Of a stretch of DNA of 64,000 nt, positions 1 through 8,653 are shown in pieces. Every line of letters begins with the position of its first letter. Position 1 is the stretch's first letter. Position numbers and translations under genes: made by a program. Source of the stretch: JALORV01 sp963775635 (lineage in GTDB: Bacteria; Pseudomonadota; Gammaproteobacteria; Burkholderiales; Burkholderiaceae_F); contig CAVZJO010000002.1 in the NCBI GenBank assembly GCA_963775635.1, positions 75,230 to 139,229 of the forward strand. Reading direction: 5' to 3'. The notes beneath the pieces are model-generated. The model saw only the letters and a list, made by a program, of their open reading frames with translations. It did not search any database and was not told where the DNA came from.

Positions 1-986
1 GCTTCAACGCGTCGTTCGACGAGGCGATTCCTTCAGTGGCGCGCTTGTACACGCCCTGCAGGATGGCCGCGATGCGGAACAGGTTGTAGGCGAGGAAGAA
101 GTTCCAGTGATCGATGCCGGCACGTCCGACGCGTTCGCAGTAGCGGCGTATGTATTCGGCCTCGGACGGAATGCCAAGCGCCGCATGGTCGAGCCCCGCA
201 ATGCCGCGGAAGCCGTCGGACGGGATGTGCCAGCTCATGCAGTGATACGAGAAGTCGGCCAGCGGGTGGCCCAGTGTCGATAGTTCCCAGTCAAGGATCG
301 CGATGATGCGCGGCTCCGTCGGGTGGAAGATCAGGTTGTCCATCCGGTAGTCGCCGTGAACCACGGTCGTCTCATCGCCGGGCGGTATGTTCTGCGGCAG
401 CCAGTCGATCAGTCGGTCCATCGCTTCGATCGGTTTCGGTTTCGGATGCCCGGTACTGCTTGCTCCAGCGGCCAATCTGCCGTTGGAAGTAGTTGCCGGT
501 CTTGCCATAGTCCGCGAGCCCAGCGCGCTCGATATCGACTGAGTGCAACCGCGCGATGACGCGGTTCATCTCGTCGTAGACCAGCGCACGGTCAGCGGGG
601 CCGAGTTCGGGCAGCGACTGTTCCCAGAAGATTCGTCCTTCGACGTGCTGCATCAGATAGAAAGCGCGGCCGATCACGCTCTCGTCTTCGACCAGCAGCA
701 GCGTCCATGGCACCGGAATGCCCTGAGCGGCAAGTGCGCGCATGACGTGGAACTCGCGCTCGACCGCATGCGCCGAAGGCAGCAGCTTCGCGGCGGGTCC
801 GGGCTTGCTGCGCATCACGTATTTCGCGGTCGGAGTCGTCAGCAGGTAGGTTGGATTCGATTGCCCGCCATGGAACTGCTGCGCTTCGAGCGGCCCGCGG
901 AAATCCGGCAGATGCTGCTGCAGGTGCGACGTCAGTCGTTTGACGTCGAAAGCGTGGCGTCCGGTCACTGCGCCGAGCTGGGTCAT
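1..986 (-). CDS. Phosphotransferase (APH/ACAD10-11-like), frameshifted, 3' end outside window
   Basis: Aminoglycoside-phosphotransferase-fold kinase of the type found with acyl-CoA dehydrogenases; such proteins are thought to act on hydroxyacyl or other small-molecule substrates, and the substrate here is unknown. The N-terminal lobe shows the glycine-rich segment QFHGGQSNPTYLL and the strand KYVMRSKP. The catalytic half shows HGDYRMDNLIFHP (Brenner-type HGD motif) and AILDWELSTLGHPLADFSYH (metal-binding DWE). The two halves lie in different frames: the break is near 430-445, inside a duplicated GGTTTC tract (one extra base), and both sides read cleanly. The ATG at 986 overlaps the stop of the upstream histidine phosphatase (ATGA), which indicates translational coupling. 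The gene runs off the window at position 1. Family call is firm; the frameshift may be a sequencing error. Confidence 0.85.
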
Positions 987-1705
987 GTTGCCCCTCCGAC
1001 GTCGGTGCGCGACCGACGCAACTTCAGATATTTCTCGAGCAGTTGTTCCATCGTTGACAACCGTGTGGCTGTCTGCAGCGTGTCGATCGGACAGTAGTTG
1101 ACCACCCGCACGACGCTGGTTGTCGGGTCGGCGCCGACATCGATGATATTCAGGCAACCGGTATCCTGCGCGATCCCGCCGAGGAACACCGCTTGGCCGG
1201 TCAGGAACCACGATAGCAGCGCACGGTTGACGCCGCCGTGCAGGACGGCGAGCGCCACGTCCCAGTCGCCCGCTGCGAGCAGGCGCTCCAGTGCCGGAAT
1301 CGTGCGGTCGAGCAACTCGCCGATCGTTTCGCCGGCAAGGAAGCGCGCGTCGCGCGGCGTCGGCCCCTGGAATGCCTGGATGAAAGCTGCCTGCAAGTCG
1401 GCGTCGGCGATGCTCGGCAGGTGGCCGCCCCGAATTTCCTGCAGTTCCTCCCAGTGCTCGACCGGGGTGGCAGGTCCGGCCGCTTCGAGCACGTGCAAGG
1501 CGGTCTGGCGCGTACGCACGAGCCCGCTGGTGATCGCCCGATCGACACGGATGCCCGCCGCCGACAGCGCGGCGCCCACAGCGCGCGCCTGCTCGACACC
1601 GGCGGGGGTCAGCGGCACCTGGTCGGGCGGATAGGGGCGGCCACTCGGGTCAAAGTAGTCGACCGCGCCGTGACGCATCAGCAACAGGCGGCGACGTTCG
1701 GTCAC
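983..1705 (-). CDS. Histidine phosphatase family protein
   Basis: Member of the phosphoglycerate-mutase-like histidine phosphatase superfamily, 240 aa. The N-terminal phospho-acceptor motif is LLLMRHGAVDYF (RHG), followed by TSGLVRTRQTA, the usual second arginine region, and VLHGGVNRALLSWFL, which carries the second catalytic histidine. The start is taken as the GTG at 1705, just ahead of the RHG motif; longer upstream readings run back through other genes. It overlaps the CaiB relic upstream (GTGA) and the phosphotransferase downstream (ATGA), so the three form one tightly packed transcription unit. In related bacteria such phosphatases sit beside acyl-CoA dehydrogenase and APH-type kinase genes. 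Substrate not predictable. Confidence 0.85.
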   Translation of the reverse strand: MTERRRLLLMRHGAVDYFDPSGRPYPPDQVPLTPAGVEQARAVGAALSAAGIRVDRAITSGLVRTRQTALHVLEAAGPATPVEHWEELQEIRGGHLPSIADADLQAAFIQAFQGPTPRDARFLAGETIGELLDRTIPALERLLAAGDWDVALAVLHGGVNRALLSWFLTGQAVFLGGIAQDTGCLNIIDVGADPTTSVVRVVNYCPIDTLQTATRLSTMEQLLEKYLKLRRSRTDVGGAT

Positions 1706-1893
1706 GGCGCGCTCCTGACGACGCCGAGCGACGGTAGTTCGCCGATCTCGCGCTCCCCGAGGCCGAGTTCCGAGAGCAGCAGGCGGGTGTGCTCGCCGGC
1801 GCGCGGCGCCGGCGCATCGAGCGGGCGAGCGCCCGCATGCACGAGCGCGGCCTGCCGGGCCGAGCGCCTTCGGAGCGGCCGTGCGGCGCTCAT
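1702..1893 (-). pseudogene. C-terminal relic of a CaiB/BaiF CoA-transferase
   Basis: A 63-codon open frame starting at an ATG that overlaps the stop of the ABC-F gene and ending in a stop that overlaps the GTG of the histidine phosphatase. Its second half (PAPRAGEHTRLLLSELGLG...) resembles the extreme C-terminus of type III CoA-transferases, where PxxGEHTxxVLxELG is a common ending; compare VLGQHTEAILRELGYDEAQI at the end of the intact CoA-transferase at 57408-58586. The roughly 330 upstream residues holding the catalytic aspartate are missing. A deletion that joined the ABC-F stop region to the end of caiB is the likely origin. It may still serve to couple translation through the operon. Assignment rests on a short stretch. 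Confidence 0.6.
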
Positions 1894-3782
1894 TGGATGG
1901 TCTCGAGTTCTTGCGTAAGGTCGAGCCACTGCGCCTCGAGCGCTTCAAGCCGGCGCGACAGCTCGCCGCGAAGCTTCAGGGTGTCCGCCACGATCGCCTC
2001 GTCGCCAGCGTGATAGAAGTCGGGATCGGCCAGCTTCGCGTCGAGTTCGCGCAGTTCGTCGCTGATGGTCGACAGTTCGGTTTCAACTCGCGTCAGTCGC
2101 GACTGCAGCGGGCGGCGCGCCGTGGCAATACGCTGCCGCTCGGCGGCCTCCAGTTTGCGCTGCTCGCGGCGATTGGGTGCATCCTGCTCGCCCCCGGCCT
2201 CTGCGCGGTCGCGTCGGCTTGCCAGCACCAGCGCGGCGTAATCGTCGAGGTCACCGTCGAAGGCAGCGACTCGTCCATCGTGCACCAGCCACAGCTGGTC
2301 GCAAGTCGCGCGCAGCAGGTGCCGATCGTGCGACACCAGCAGCAGGGCGCCCTCGTAGGACGACAGTGCGACCGTCAGCGCCTCGCGCGTCTCCATGTCG
2401 AGATGATTGGTCGGCTCGTCGAGCAGCAGCAGATTGGGTCGTTCCCACGCGATCAGCGCCAACGCGCAACGCGCCTTTTCGCCGCCGGACATCGGTCCCA
2501 GTAGTGAGGTCGCCATTTCACCCGAGAAACGGTACGTGCCGAGGAAGTCGCGCAACTGCTGTTCGCGCGCATCCGGCGCCAGCCGACGCAGGTGGGCTAG
2601 CGGCGTTTCGTCGGAACGCAACTGATCGAGCTGGTGCTGCGCGAAGTAGCCGATGGCCAGACCTTGTCCGCGGCGCAGTTCGCCGGCGAGCAGTTCCAGC
2701 TCGCGCGCAATCGCCTTGACCAGCGTCGACTTGCCGGCACCGTTCACTCCAAGGATCCCGATGCGGTCTCCCGCGCGCACGGTCAGCGTGATGTCCGCAA
2801 GCACTGTGCGCGCACCGTAGCCGAGCGCCATGTCTTCGGCGTCGAGCAGCCGCTCCGGCGTACGCACCGGCTCGGGAAACTCGAAGCGCCACTCACGCCG
2901 CGCCCGCGTCGGTTCGATGGCGGTCAGCCGCTCGAGCATCTTCAGCCGGCTCTGTGCCTGGCGCGCCTTCGTCGCCTTGGCGCGGAAGCGGTCGACGAAG
3001 CTCTGCAGGTGAGCAGCCGTTCTCGCATATGCGCGCGCGGCGGCGTCCTGCTGCTTCTGCTGCTCGAGCCACGCCAGCTCGAACGCGCTGTAGTCCCCCG
3101 CGTAGCGCCGAATCGTGCCCTGGTCGACGAACCAGATCGTTTCGGCGATGCGGTCGAGGAACTCGCGATCGTGCGAGATCACGAGCACGGTCGCCGGTTG
3201 GCGCCGCAACCAGCTCTCCAGCCAGATGACCGAGTCGAGGTCGAGATGGTTGGTCGGTTCGTCGAGCAGCAGCAGGTCGGCCGGACGAAGCAGCGCCCGC
3301 GCCAGTGCCAGGCGATTGCGCCAGCCGCCGGAAAATGTGGCCACCGGCCGCTCTCCGTCGGATGCGGCAAAGCCCAGGCCGTGCATCACAGCAGCAGCCT
3401 GCGCCTGAATCGCGCCTTCGTTCAGGTCGGCCAGCGCAGCGTGAGCATGGGCCAGGCGCATCTCGTCGTGCGACGCCTCGGCCGCCGCCAGCTCGCATCG
3501 CGCCGAACTTAGCGCGGCGTGGCCCGCAAGCACATAAGCGAGCGCGCTCTCGGCGGCGACGTCGATGTCCTGGGCGACATGTGCGATCCGCTCAGTTCGC
3601 GGTGCCTCCTGGCTGCCAGCCTCGAGCGCGAGCTCGCCGAGGATTGCCGCGAACAGCGACGACTTGCCGCACCCGTTGGCGCCGACCAGTCCGATCCGTT
3701 CGCCGGGCCGTGCGATCAGCGAAACATTGCTGTATAGCGTGCGGGCACCGCGCGCGATCGCGACGTCGATCAGCCTTAGCAT
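1890..3782 (-). CDS. ABC-F family ATPase (YheS-like)
   Basis: Soluble duplicated ABC ATPase of 630 aa without membrane segments. ABC-F proteins bind the ribosomal E site and modulate translation. First domain: Walker A GANGCGKSS (about residues 34-42), signature FSGGWRNRLALARALL, Walker B LLLLDEPTNHLDLDS. A basic linker (about 235-300, AKATKARQAQSRLK) corresponds to the P-site tRNA interaction motif region. Second domain: Walker A GVNGAGKST, signature MSGGEKARCALAL, Walker B LLLLDEPTNHLDMET. The C-terminal 80-90 residues form a charged coiled coil, as in YheS. It lies 40 bp downstream of prmB, an order common in Burkholderiales. Subfamily (YheS rather than Uup or EttA) is inferred from the N-terminal sequence and the coiled-coil tail. 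Confidence 0.9.
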   Translation of the reverse strand: MLRLIDVAIARGARTLYSNVSLIARPGERIGLVGANGCGKSSLFAAILGELALEAGSQEAPRTERIAHVAQDIDVAAESALAYVLAGHAALSSARCELAAAEASHDEMRLAHAHAALADLNEGAIQAQAAAVMHGLGFAASDGERPVATFSGGWRNRLALARALLRPADLLLLDEPTNHLDLDSVIWLESWLRRQPATVLVISHDREFLDRIAETIWFVDQGTIRRYAGDYSAFELAWLEQQKQQDAAARAYARTAAHLQSFVDRFRAKATKARQAQSRLKMLERLTAIEPTRARREWRFEFPEPVRTPERLLDAEDMALGYGARTVLADITLTVRAGDRIGILGVNGAGKSTLVKAIARELELLAGELRRGQGLAIGYFAQHQLDQLRSDETPLAHLRRLAPDAREQQLRDFLGTYRFSGEMATSLLGPMSGGEKARCALALIAWERPNLLLLDEPTNHLDMETREALTVALSSYEGALLLVSHDRHLLRATCDQLWLVHDGRVAAFDGDLDDYAALVLASRRDRAEAGGEQDAPNRREQRKLEAAERQRIATARRPLQSRLTRVETELSTISDELRELDAKLADPDFYHAGDEAIVADTLKLRGELSRRLEALEAQWLDLTQELETIQ

Positions 3783-3822
3783 CGTTACGCGGTGCGGGTG
3801 ATTTGGTCGCCAGCGTCCAACC

Positions 3823-4722
3823 CTAGGGCAGCTCTTCCTGCCGCGCGAGGAACACCATGTCGTCGCCTGCGCTGGTCGTGAGCCATGTCAGCGCGAGGCT
3901 GCCGAACACCTTCTCGGCGGCGCCGCGCCCGCCACCCACCTCGACGATCAGCGTGCCACCTCGTTTCAGGTGTCCGCGCGCCTGCCGCACCAGTGTTTTG
4001 ACCAGGTTCATCCCGTCGGCGCCGCCGGCGAGCGCAAGCTTGGGCTCGTGCGCGTATTCAGCCGGCAGTTTGGCCATCGCAGCCTCGGCGACATAAGGCG
4101 GATTGCAGACGATCAGGTCGTAGCGCTTGGTGCCGAGCGCGCCGAACAGGTCCGACTTGACCAGGTTGACGCGTTGCTCGAGCTGATAATCGGCGACGTT
4201 GCGGCGAGCAACCTGCAGCGCATCCGCCGACACGTCCGCCGCGTCGATCTTCGCGTTGGGGAACACGTCGGCTGCCATGATGGCGAGGCAACCAGAACCG
4301 GTGCACATGTCCAGCACGTCACCGACGGCGGCGCGATCCTGCACCCACGGCGCCAGCCCCTCGTCGAGCAGCTCGCCGATGTACGAGCGTGGGACGATCA
4401 CGCGCTCGTCGACGTAGAACTTGTAGCCGCGCAGCCAGGCCTCGTTCAGCAGATAGGCTGCCGGCAACCGCTTCTTGATCCGCCGGTCGATCACCTGCAG
4501 CAATTCGTGGATCTCCGCGTGCGTCAGGTAGGCGTCGGCGAAGAACTCGAGACGCTCGAGCGGCAGCTTCAGCGTACGCATGACGATGAACGCCGCTTCC
4601 TCGAAAGCATCCGACTGACCGTGCCCGTAGAACAACTCGGCCTCGTTGAAACGCGTGACCGCATAGCGCAGCACGTCCCGCAGTGTGCGCAGATTGGCCT
4701 GCGCGTCGATCAGGGTGGTCAT
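3823..4722 (-). CDS. prmB: Ribosomal protein L3 N5-glutamine methyltransferase PrmB
   Basis: SAM-dependent methyltransferase that modifies a glutamine of ribosomal protein L3. At 299 aa it has the normal family length. Motif I is DVLDMCTGSGCLAIM, and the HemK/PrmB-specific catalytic motif NPPY appears in LIVCNPPYVAEA. The N-terminal helical substrate domain ends at RVIVPRSYIGELLDEG, a stretch typical of PrmB rather than PrmC, which acts on release factors. The start is the ATG at 4722, overlapping the dapE stop (ATGA); longer in-frame extensions run through dapE. The dapE-prmB pair is conserved in betaproteobacteria. Confidence 0.93.
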   Translation of the reverse strand: MTTLIDAQANLRTLRDVLRYAVTRFNEAELFYGHGQSDAFEEAAFIVMRTLKLPLERLEFFADAYLTHAEIHELLQVIDRRIKKRLPAAYLLNEAWLRGYKFYVDERVIVPRSYIGELLDEGLAPWVQDRAAVGDVLDMCTGSGCLAIMAADVFPNAKIDAADVSADALQVARRNVADYQLEQRVNLVKSDLFGALGTKRYDLIVCNPPYVAEAAMAKLPAEYAHEPKLALAGGADGMNLVKTLVRQARGHLKRGGTLIVEVGGGRGAAEKVFGSLALTWLTTSAGDDMVFLARQEELP

Positions 4723-5861
4723 TGGCTTGCCGTCGGTGCGAGCAGCCGTTCGAGCGTGCCGAGGTAAATGTCCTTCAGCGGCTCGAGGTCGGCGATCGCG
4801 ATGCTTTCGTTGATCTGATGGATGGTCGCATTGGGCGGCCCGAACTCGATGACCTGCGGGCAAAACGTCGCGATGAAACGGCCGTCGGACGTGCCACCGG
4901 TCGTCGACAGCTCGGTCTCGGTGCCGGTCACCGCGCGAATCGACGCGGCGAGCGCCTGCGACAGCGTGCCGCGGGGCGTCAGGAAGGGCTCCGCGCCGAG
5001 CGTCCACTCGATCGAACGATCGACACCATGCCGGTCCAGGATCGACTCGATCCGCGAGCGCAGCGCTGCGGCGGTCGAGGCGGGCGCAAAGCGCAGGTTG
5101 AAGTCGACCACGCAGGTGCCTGGGATCACGTTGCCAGCGCCGGTTCCGGCGTGGATGTTGGACACCTGGAAGGTGGTCGGCGGGAAGAATTCGTCGCCGC
5201 GATCCCACTCGGTCGCCGCTAGCTCGGCCAGCGCCGGAACGAGGGTGTGCACCGGATTGCGGGCCAGGCGCGGATAAGCGACATGCCCTTGTACGCCCTT
5301 GACGGTCAGCCTTGCCGACAGCGAGCCGCGACGACCGTTCTTGATCGTGTCGCCCAGCCGCGCCACCGAGGTCGGCTCGCCGACCACGCAGTAGTCCAAC
5401 GCCTCGCCGCGAGCCCGCAGCGCTTCGACCACGCGCGTGGTGCCGTCGACAGCGGGGCCTTCTTCGTCCGAGGTCAGCAGCAGCGCGATCGAGCCGCCGT
5501 GGCGCGGATGCGCACGAACGAATTCCTCGGCGGCGACGACGAACGCGGCGATCGAACTCTTCATGTCGGAGGCGCCGCGTCCCACCAGCAGGCCGTCGCG
5601 GAAGGTCGGCGTGAAGGGATCCGACTGCCACTGCTCGAGCGGCCCGGTCGGCACGACGTCCGTATGCCCGGCGAACACGAACACCGGAGCGCCCGCGCCG
5701 CGGCGCAGCCACGTGTTGGTCACGCCGTGGCCACCGATCACCTCAGCCATGAAGCCGAGCGGCGCCAGTCGGGCAGCTACCAGCGACTGGCAGCCGTCAT
5801 CGTCCGGCGTGACGGAACGACGAGCGATCAGCGTCTGGGCGAGGTCTAGGGTGGGATTCAC
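4719..5861 (-). CDS. dapE: Succinyl-diaminopimelate desuccinylase DapE
   Basis: Di-zinc hydrolase that cleaves N-succinyl-LL-2,6-diaminopimelate to LL-DAP and succinate in lysine and peptidoglycan synthesis. Visible metal and catalytic motifs are FAGHTDVVPTGP (His ligand and Asp), GRGASDMKSSIAAFV (bridging Asp), LLTSDEEGPAVDGT (catalytic EE) and the C-terminal histidine in ATIHQINESI. The GTG at 5861 (VNPTLDLAQTLI) gives 380 aa, the usual length; an ATG seven codons upstream at 5882 is possible but adds a Cys/Arg-rich leader atypical of the family. It acts after dapD and dapC, which lie upstream on the same strand, with pilU between. Confidence 0.93.
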   Translation of the reverse strand: MNPTLDLAQTLIARRSVTPDDDGCQSLVAARLAPLGFMAEVIGGHGVTNTWLRRGAGAPVFVFAGHTDVVPTGPLEQWQSDPFTPTFRDGLLVGRGASDMKSSIAAFVVAAEEFVRAHPRHGGSIALLLTSDEEGPAVDGTTRVVEALRARGEALDYCVVGEPTSVARLGDTIKNGRRGSLSARLTVKGVQGHVAYPRLARNPVHTLVPALAELAATEWDRGDEFFPPTTFQVSNIHAGTGAGNVIPGTCVVDFNLRFAPASTAAALRSRIESILDRHGVDRSIEWTLGAEPFLTPRGTLSQALAASIRAVTGTETELSTTGGTSDGRFIATFCPQVIEFGPPNATIHQINESIAIADLEPLKDIYLGTLERLLAPTASQ

Positions 5862-5912
5862 GCGACATCGGCACACGCTCAAGGTGGCGGTGCAGGGCGC
5901 GCCGATTGTAAC

Positions 5913-5930
5913 GGCAGCCTTTCGGCTGCC
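5913..5930 (-). other. Strong hairpin between pilU and dapE
   Basis: A perfect 7-bp stem, GGCAGCC / GGCTGCC, closes a GAAA tetraloop when read on the minus strand, 20-40 bases after the pilU stop and about 50 bases before the dapE start. No run of T follows, so it is not a classic intrinsic terminator. It may be an mRNA stability or attenuation element within the operon. A TACAAT -10-like hexamer follows it on the minus strand without a clear -35. Confidence 0.4.
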
Positions 5931-5948
5931 TTGCCCAGGCGCTGGGAC

Positions 5949-7100
5949 TTAGATGTTCAGCGTGAACTCCGAGAACGAGGCGTCGGAGCCGGCTTCCTGC
6001 CTTTCTTTCTGCTGCGGCATGCGGGCCTTGCCGGCGTTGTTGATGAACCACAGCAGGTTGTTCTGCGAATCGGCGGCGGCCAGCGCGTCCTCGCGCGTGA
6101 TCTGGTCACCCTGGATCAGCGAATACAGGCTCTGCTCGAACGAGATGCTCTCGGGGGCGAGGCTCTGCTCCATCGCCTCCTTGATGCCCTGCACGTCGCC
6201 GCGCTCGATCAGGTCGGCGATATGCCGGGTGTTCATCAGCACCTCGACCGACGGCACACGGCCGCCGCGCTTGGAGCGCACCAGCCGCTGCGACACGATC
6301 GCTTTCATCGCCACCGACATGTCCTGGAACAACGCCTGGCGGGTTTCCGGCGGATAGAAGCTGATAACGCGGTTCAATGCATGCGAACTGTTGGTTGCGT
6401 GCAGCGTCGCGACGACCAAGTGGCCCGACATTGAGTAGGCGAGCGCCGCGCTCATCGTGTCGCGGTCGCGGATCTCGCCGATGAAGATCACGTCCGGAGC
6501 CTGGCGCATCGCGCTGCGCAGCGCGGCCTGCAGCGTGCGGGCGTCGGAGCCGATTTCGCGCTGGTTGATGATCGACTTCTTGTTGCGGAACAGGAATTCG
6601 ATCGGGTCTTCGAAGGTCAGGACGTGCCCGGTGATCAGCTCGTTGCGATGATCGATCATCGAGGCGATCGTCGTCGACTTGCCCGAACCGGCAGAACCGA
6701 CGACCAGGATCATGCCGCGACGCTCCATCACGAGGTCTTTCAGCACCTCGGGCAGATGCAGCGCGTCGAGCCTCGGGATGTCGTGCGGGATGAACCGGAC
6801 GACCGCGGAAATCGAGCCGCGCTGCAGAAAGGCCGACAGCCGGAAGCTGCCGATGCCCTGCACCGGCAGGCCGATGTTCAGTTCGCGCGAATCCTCGAGT
6901 TCACGGAAATGGGCGTCAGTCAGACGCTCGGCGAGCAGCGAGACGATCGACTGCGGCGCCAGCCGCTCCTGGTTGATCGGCACGCACACGCCGTTGATCT
7001 TGATGGTGATCGGCGACCCCACCGACAGGAACAGGTCGGAGGCCTGTTTTTCGGCCATCAGGCCGAACAGGCGTTCGAGCGACAAGGGTGTTGCCGACAT
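5949..7100 (-). CDS. pilU: PilT/PilU-family type IV pilus retraction ATPase (PilU-like)
   Basis: Hexameric AAA+-like motor ATPase of type IV pili, 383 aa, cytoplasmic at the pilus base. Motifs: Walker A GSAGSGKSTT, Asp box TFEDPIEFLF, Walker B region APDVIFIGEIRDRDTM, His box GHLVVATLHATN. The N-terminal PAS-like domain begins LERLFGLMAEKQASDLFLSV. The long polar C-terminal tail (KERQEAGSDASFSEFTLNI) and the Walker A with an alanine instead of threonine favour PilU over PilT. The start is the ATG at 7100; the region upstream reads as non-conserved basic sequence. It sits between dapD and dapE without a pilT partner in the window, so it may assist a PilT encoded elsewhere. Confidence 0.88.
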   Translation of the reverse strand: MSATPLSLERLFGLMAEKQASDLFLSVGSPITIKINGVCVPINQERLAPQSIVSLLAERLTDAHFRELEDSRELNIGLPVQGIGSFRLSAFLQRGSISAVVRFIPHDIPRLDALHLPEVLKDLVMERRGMILVVGSAGSGKSTTIASMIDHRNELITGHVLTFEDPIEFLFRNKKSIINQREIGSDARTLQAALRSAMRQAPDVIFIGEIRDRDTMSAALAYSMSGHLVVATLHATNSSHALNRVISFYPPETRQALFQDMSVAMKAIVSQRLVRSKRGGRVPSVEVLMNTRHIADLIERGDVQGIKEAMEQSLAPESISFEQSLYSLIQGDQITREDALAAADSQNNLLWFINNAGKARMPQQKERQEAGSDASFSEFTLNI

Positions 7101-7224
7101 GGGTGCGATCTCGCGCTGCAGAGGGTTACAAGCATACGGCGCAGAGCGTGTAGTTGCGAATCCGTCCGATCGGATGAAAAGAGGCCAGAAGGTGGCATCT
7201 GGCGCTGGACGTGCGGCTGACACG

Positions 7225-7247
7225 CGCCGCTGCGCGGCGGCTTTTCT
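7225..7247 (+). other. Terminator-like hairpin in intergenic region
   Basis: CGCCGC-TGC-GCGGCG forms a 6-bp GC stem with a three-base loop, followed by GCTTTTCTT. On the plus strand this looks like a weak intrinsic terminator, but no plus-strand gene lies upstream; the neighbours on both sides are on the minus strand. It could end an unannotated transcript or be chance in GC-rich DNA. Confidence 0.25.
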
Positions 7248-7287
7248 TCGTTCACCGACGCGAGCCGAGGGTCACGCCCGGCGGGCG

Positions 7288-7752
7288 AGTGACTTTCTTT
7301 GTCTTGCCAAGGAAAGTCACCAAAGAAAGCCGCGACCGTGCGAGGCCGGCCTGCGCGCAGCGCAGGCTGCCCCTGCGCTGCGCAGCGGTCAGCGGGCGGG
7401 CCGCGAAACTCGCCCGATCAGGCGCTGCGACAGTGCCACGGCCCTCAAACAGCGCCCGGCACCCTCCGCTGCTGCTGCGCACTGCGGCGGCGTCCCCGAG
7501 CGGACTCACCCCGTCGCCGTGCCAGCGCCGTAAGCAACCTCGTTCAACGCGACGCCGTTGGATGCCTTCGAGGCGCCGCGCAGCGCAGCGGGCGCGGGAG
7601 TTTTTGAGGGCCTGCCTGTCTGAGCGCCCATAGGGCGCGAGTTTGCAGGCCCGCCCGCGACCGCGAGCAGCACAAGGGCAGCCCGCAGGCCGGCGCCTTC
7701 GTAGGCGCGCGTTTCCTTGGTTACTTTCTTTGGTAAGACAGAGAAAGTAACC
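7288..7752. repeat. 465-bp non-coding element with hairpin-forming terminal inverted repeats
   Basis: The left end (7288-7330) and right end (7709-7752) are imperfect inverted repeats of about 43 bp. Each end is itself a near-perfect hairpin: 13-bp arms GTGACTTTCTTTG / CAAGGAAAGTCAC around a TCTTGC loop on the left (12 of 13 paired), and GGTTACTTTCTTTG / CAGAGAAAGTAACC around GTAAGA on the right (13 of 14 paired). The interior is extremely GC-rich and has no credible gene. Translations of such ends give DFLCLAKESHQRKP-like strings, which I recall as frequently mis-annotated small ORFs in beta- and gammaproteobacterial genomes. This suggests a dispersed family. The rest of the pilU-dapD gap (7101-7287, 7753-7827) shows no gene. 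Confidence 0.7.
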
Positions 7753-7827
7753 GGCCCGCGCCGTCAGCGTCGGTAGCGAAGCGACGAATACGCAGCCCGC
7801 GCGGCGCAATCAAGTCGCTGGCTGCGT

Positions 7828-8638
7828 TTAGGTCCTCAGCAACTCGTTGATGCTGGTCTTGGCCCGCGTGCGTCGCATCGACCTTCTTGACAATGACCGC
7901 GCAATACAGATTGCACTCGCGCGACGGCAGAGAGCCGGCTACTACGACCGAGCCGGCCGGGACGCGGCCGTACAGGATCTCACCGGTCTCGCGGTTGAAG
8001 ATCTTGGTGCTCTGACCGATGAACACCCCCATGCCGAGCACCGCGTTTTCTTCGACTATCACGCCCTCGACGACCTCCGAACGGGCGCCGATGAAGCAGT
8101 TGTCCTCGATGATCGTCGGATTGGCCTGCACCGGTTCCAGCACGCCGCCGATGCCGACGCCACCGGACAAATGCACGTTCTTGCCGATCTGAGCGCAGGA
8201 GCCGACGGTGGCCCAAGTGTCGACCATTGTTCCTTCATCGACATACGCGCCGATGTTGACGTAGGAGGGCATCAGTACCACGTTCTTCGCGATATAGCTG
8301 CCACGGCGTGCAACCGCGGGCGGCACGACGCGCACGCCGGTAGCACGCATGTGCTCGGCATCCAAGTGCGAGAACTTCGTCTCGACCTTGTCGTAGAAGC
8401 CGAGCTCGCCGGCATGGATCGACCGGTTGTCGTTGAGCCGGAACGACAGCAGCACTGCCTTCTTCAGCCACTGGTTCGTGACCCACGAGCCGGTGCGTTT
8501 TTCGGCGACCCGCGCGCGTCCCGCGTTGAGGTCAGCGATCGCCCGCTCGACCGCGTCGCGTATCGACGCGTCTGCCGTCTCGGGCGACAGGGCGGCGCGG
8601 TTCTCCCAGGCGTCGTTGATGGTCTGCTCAATTGACAT
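7828..8638 (-). CDS. dapD: Tetrahydrodipicolinate N-succinyltransferase DapD (3' frameshift)
   Basis: Left-handed beta-helix acyltransferase that makes N-succinyl-2-amino-6-ketopimelate from tetrahydrodipicolinate and succinyl-CoA in lysine/DAP synthesis. It starts MSIEQTINDAWENRAALSP and carries hexapeptide repeats (SGGVGIGGVLEP, GARSEVVEGVIVEENAVLG). The conserved run into the C-terminus, CAVIVKKVDA, breaks near 7868-7873. One extra base there separates it from TRAKTSINELLRT-stop, the expected DapD ending, which closes at 7828. Without correction the frame continues about 48 unrelated codons and stops only inside the right arm of the neighbouring repeat element (7721). Corrected length is about 269 aa. 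It lies 15 bp downstream of dapC in the same unit. Confidence 0.88.
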
Positions 8639-8653
8639 GGCGAGGTTCCAAGC

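Noticed and set aside
7211..7809. Overlapping small ORFs with DFLCLAKESHQRKP-like starts in the pilU-dapD gap
   Set aside because: They are translations of the inverted-repeat ends of the element at 7288-7752, appear on both strands, and have no codon-usage or domain support.
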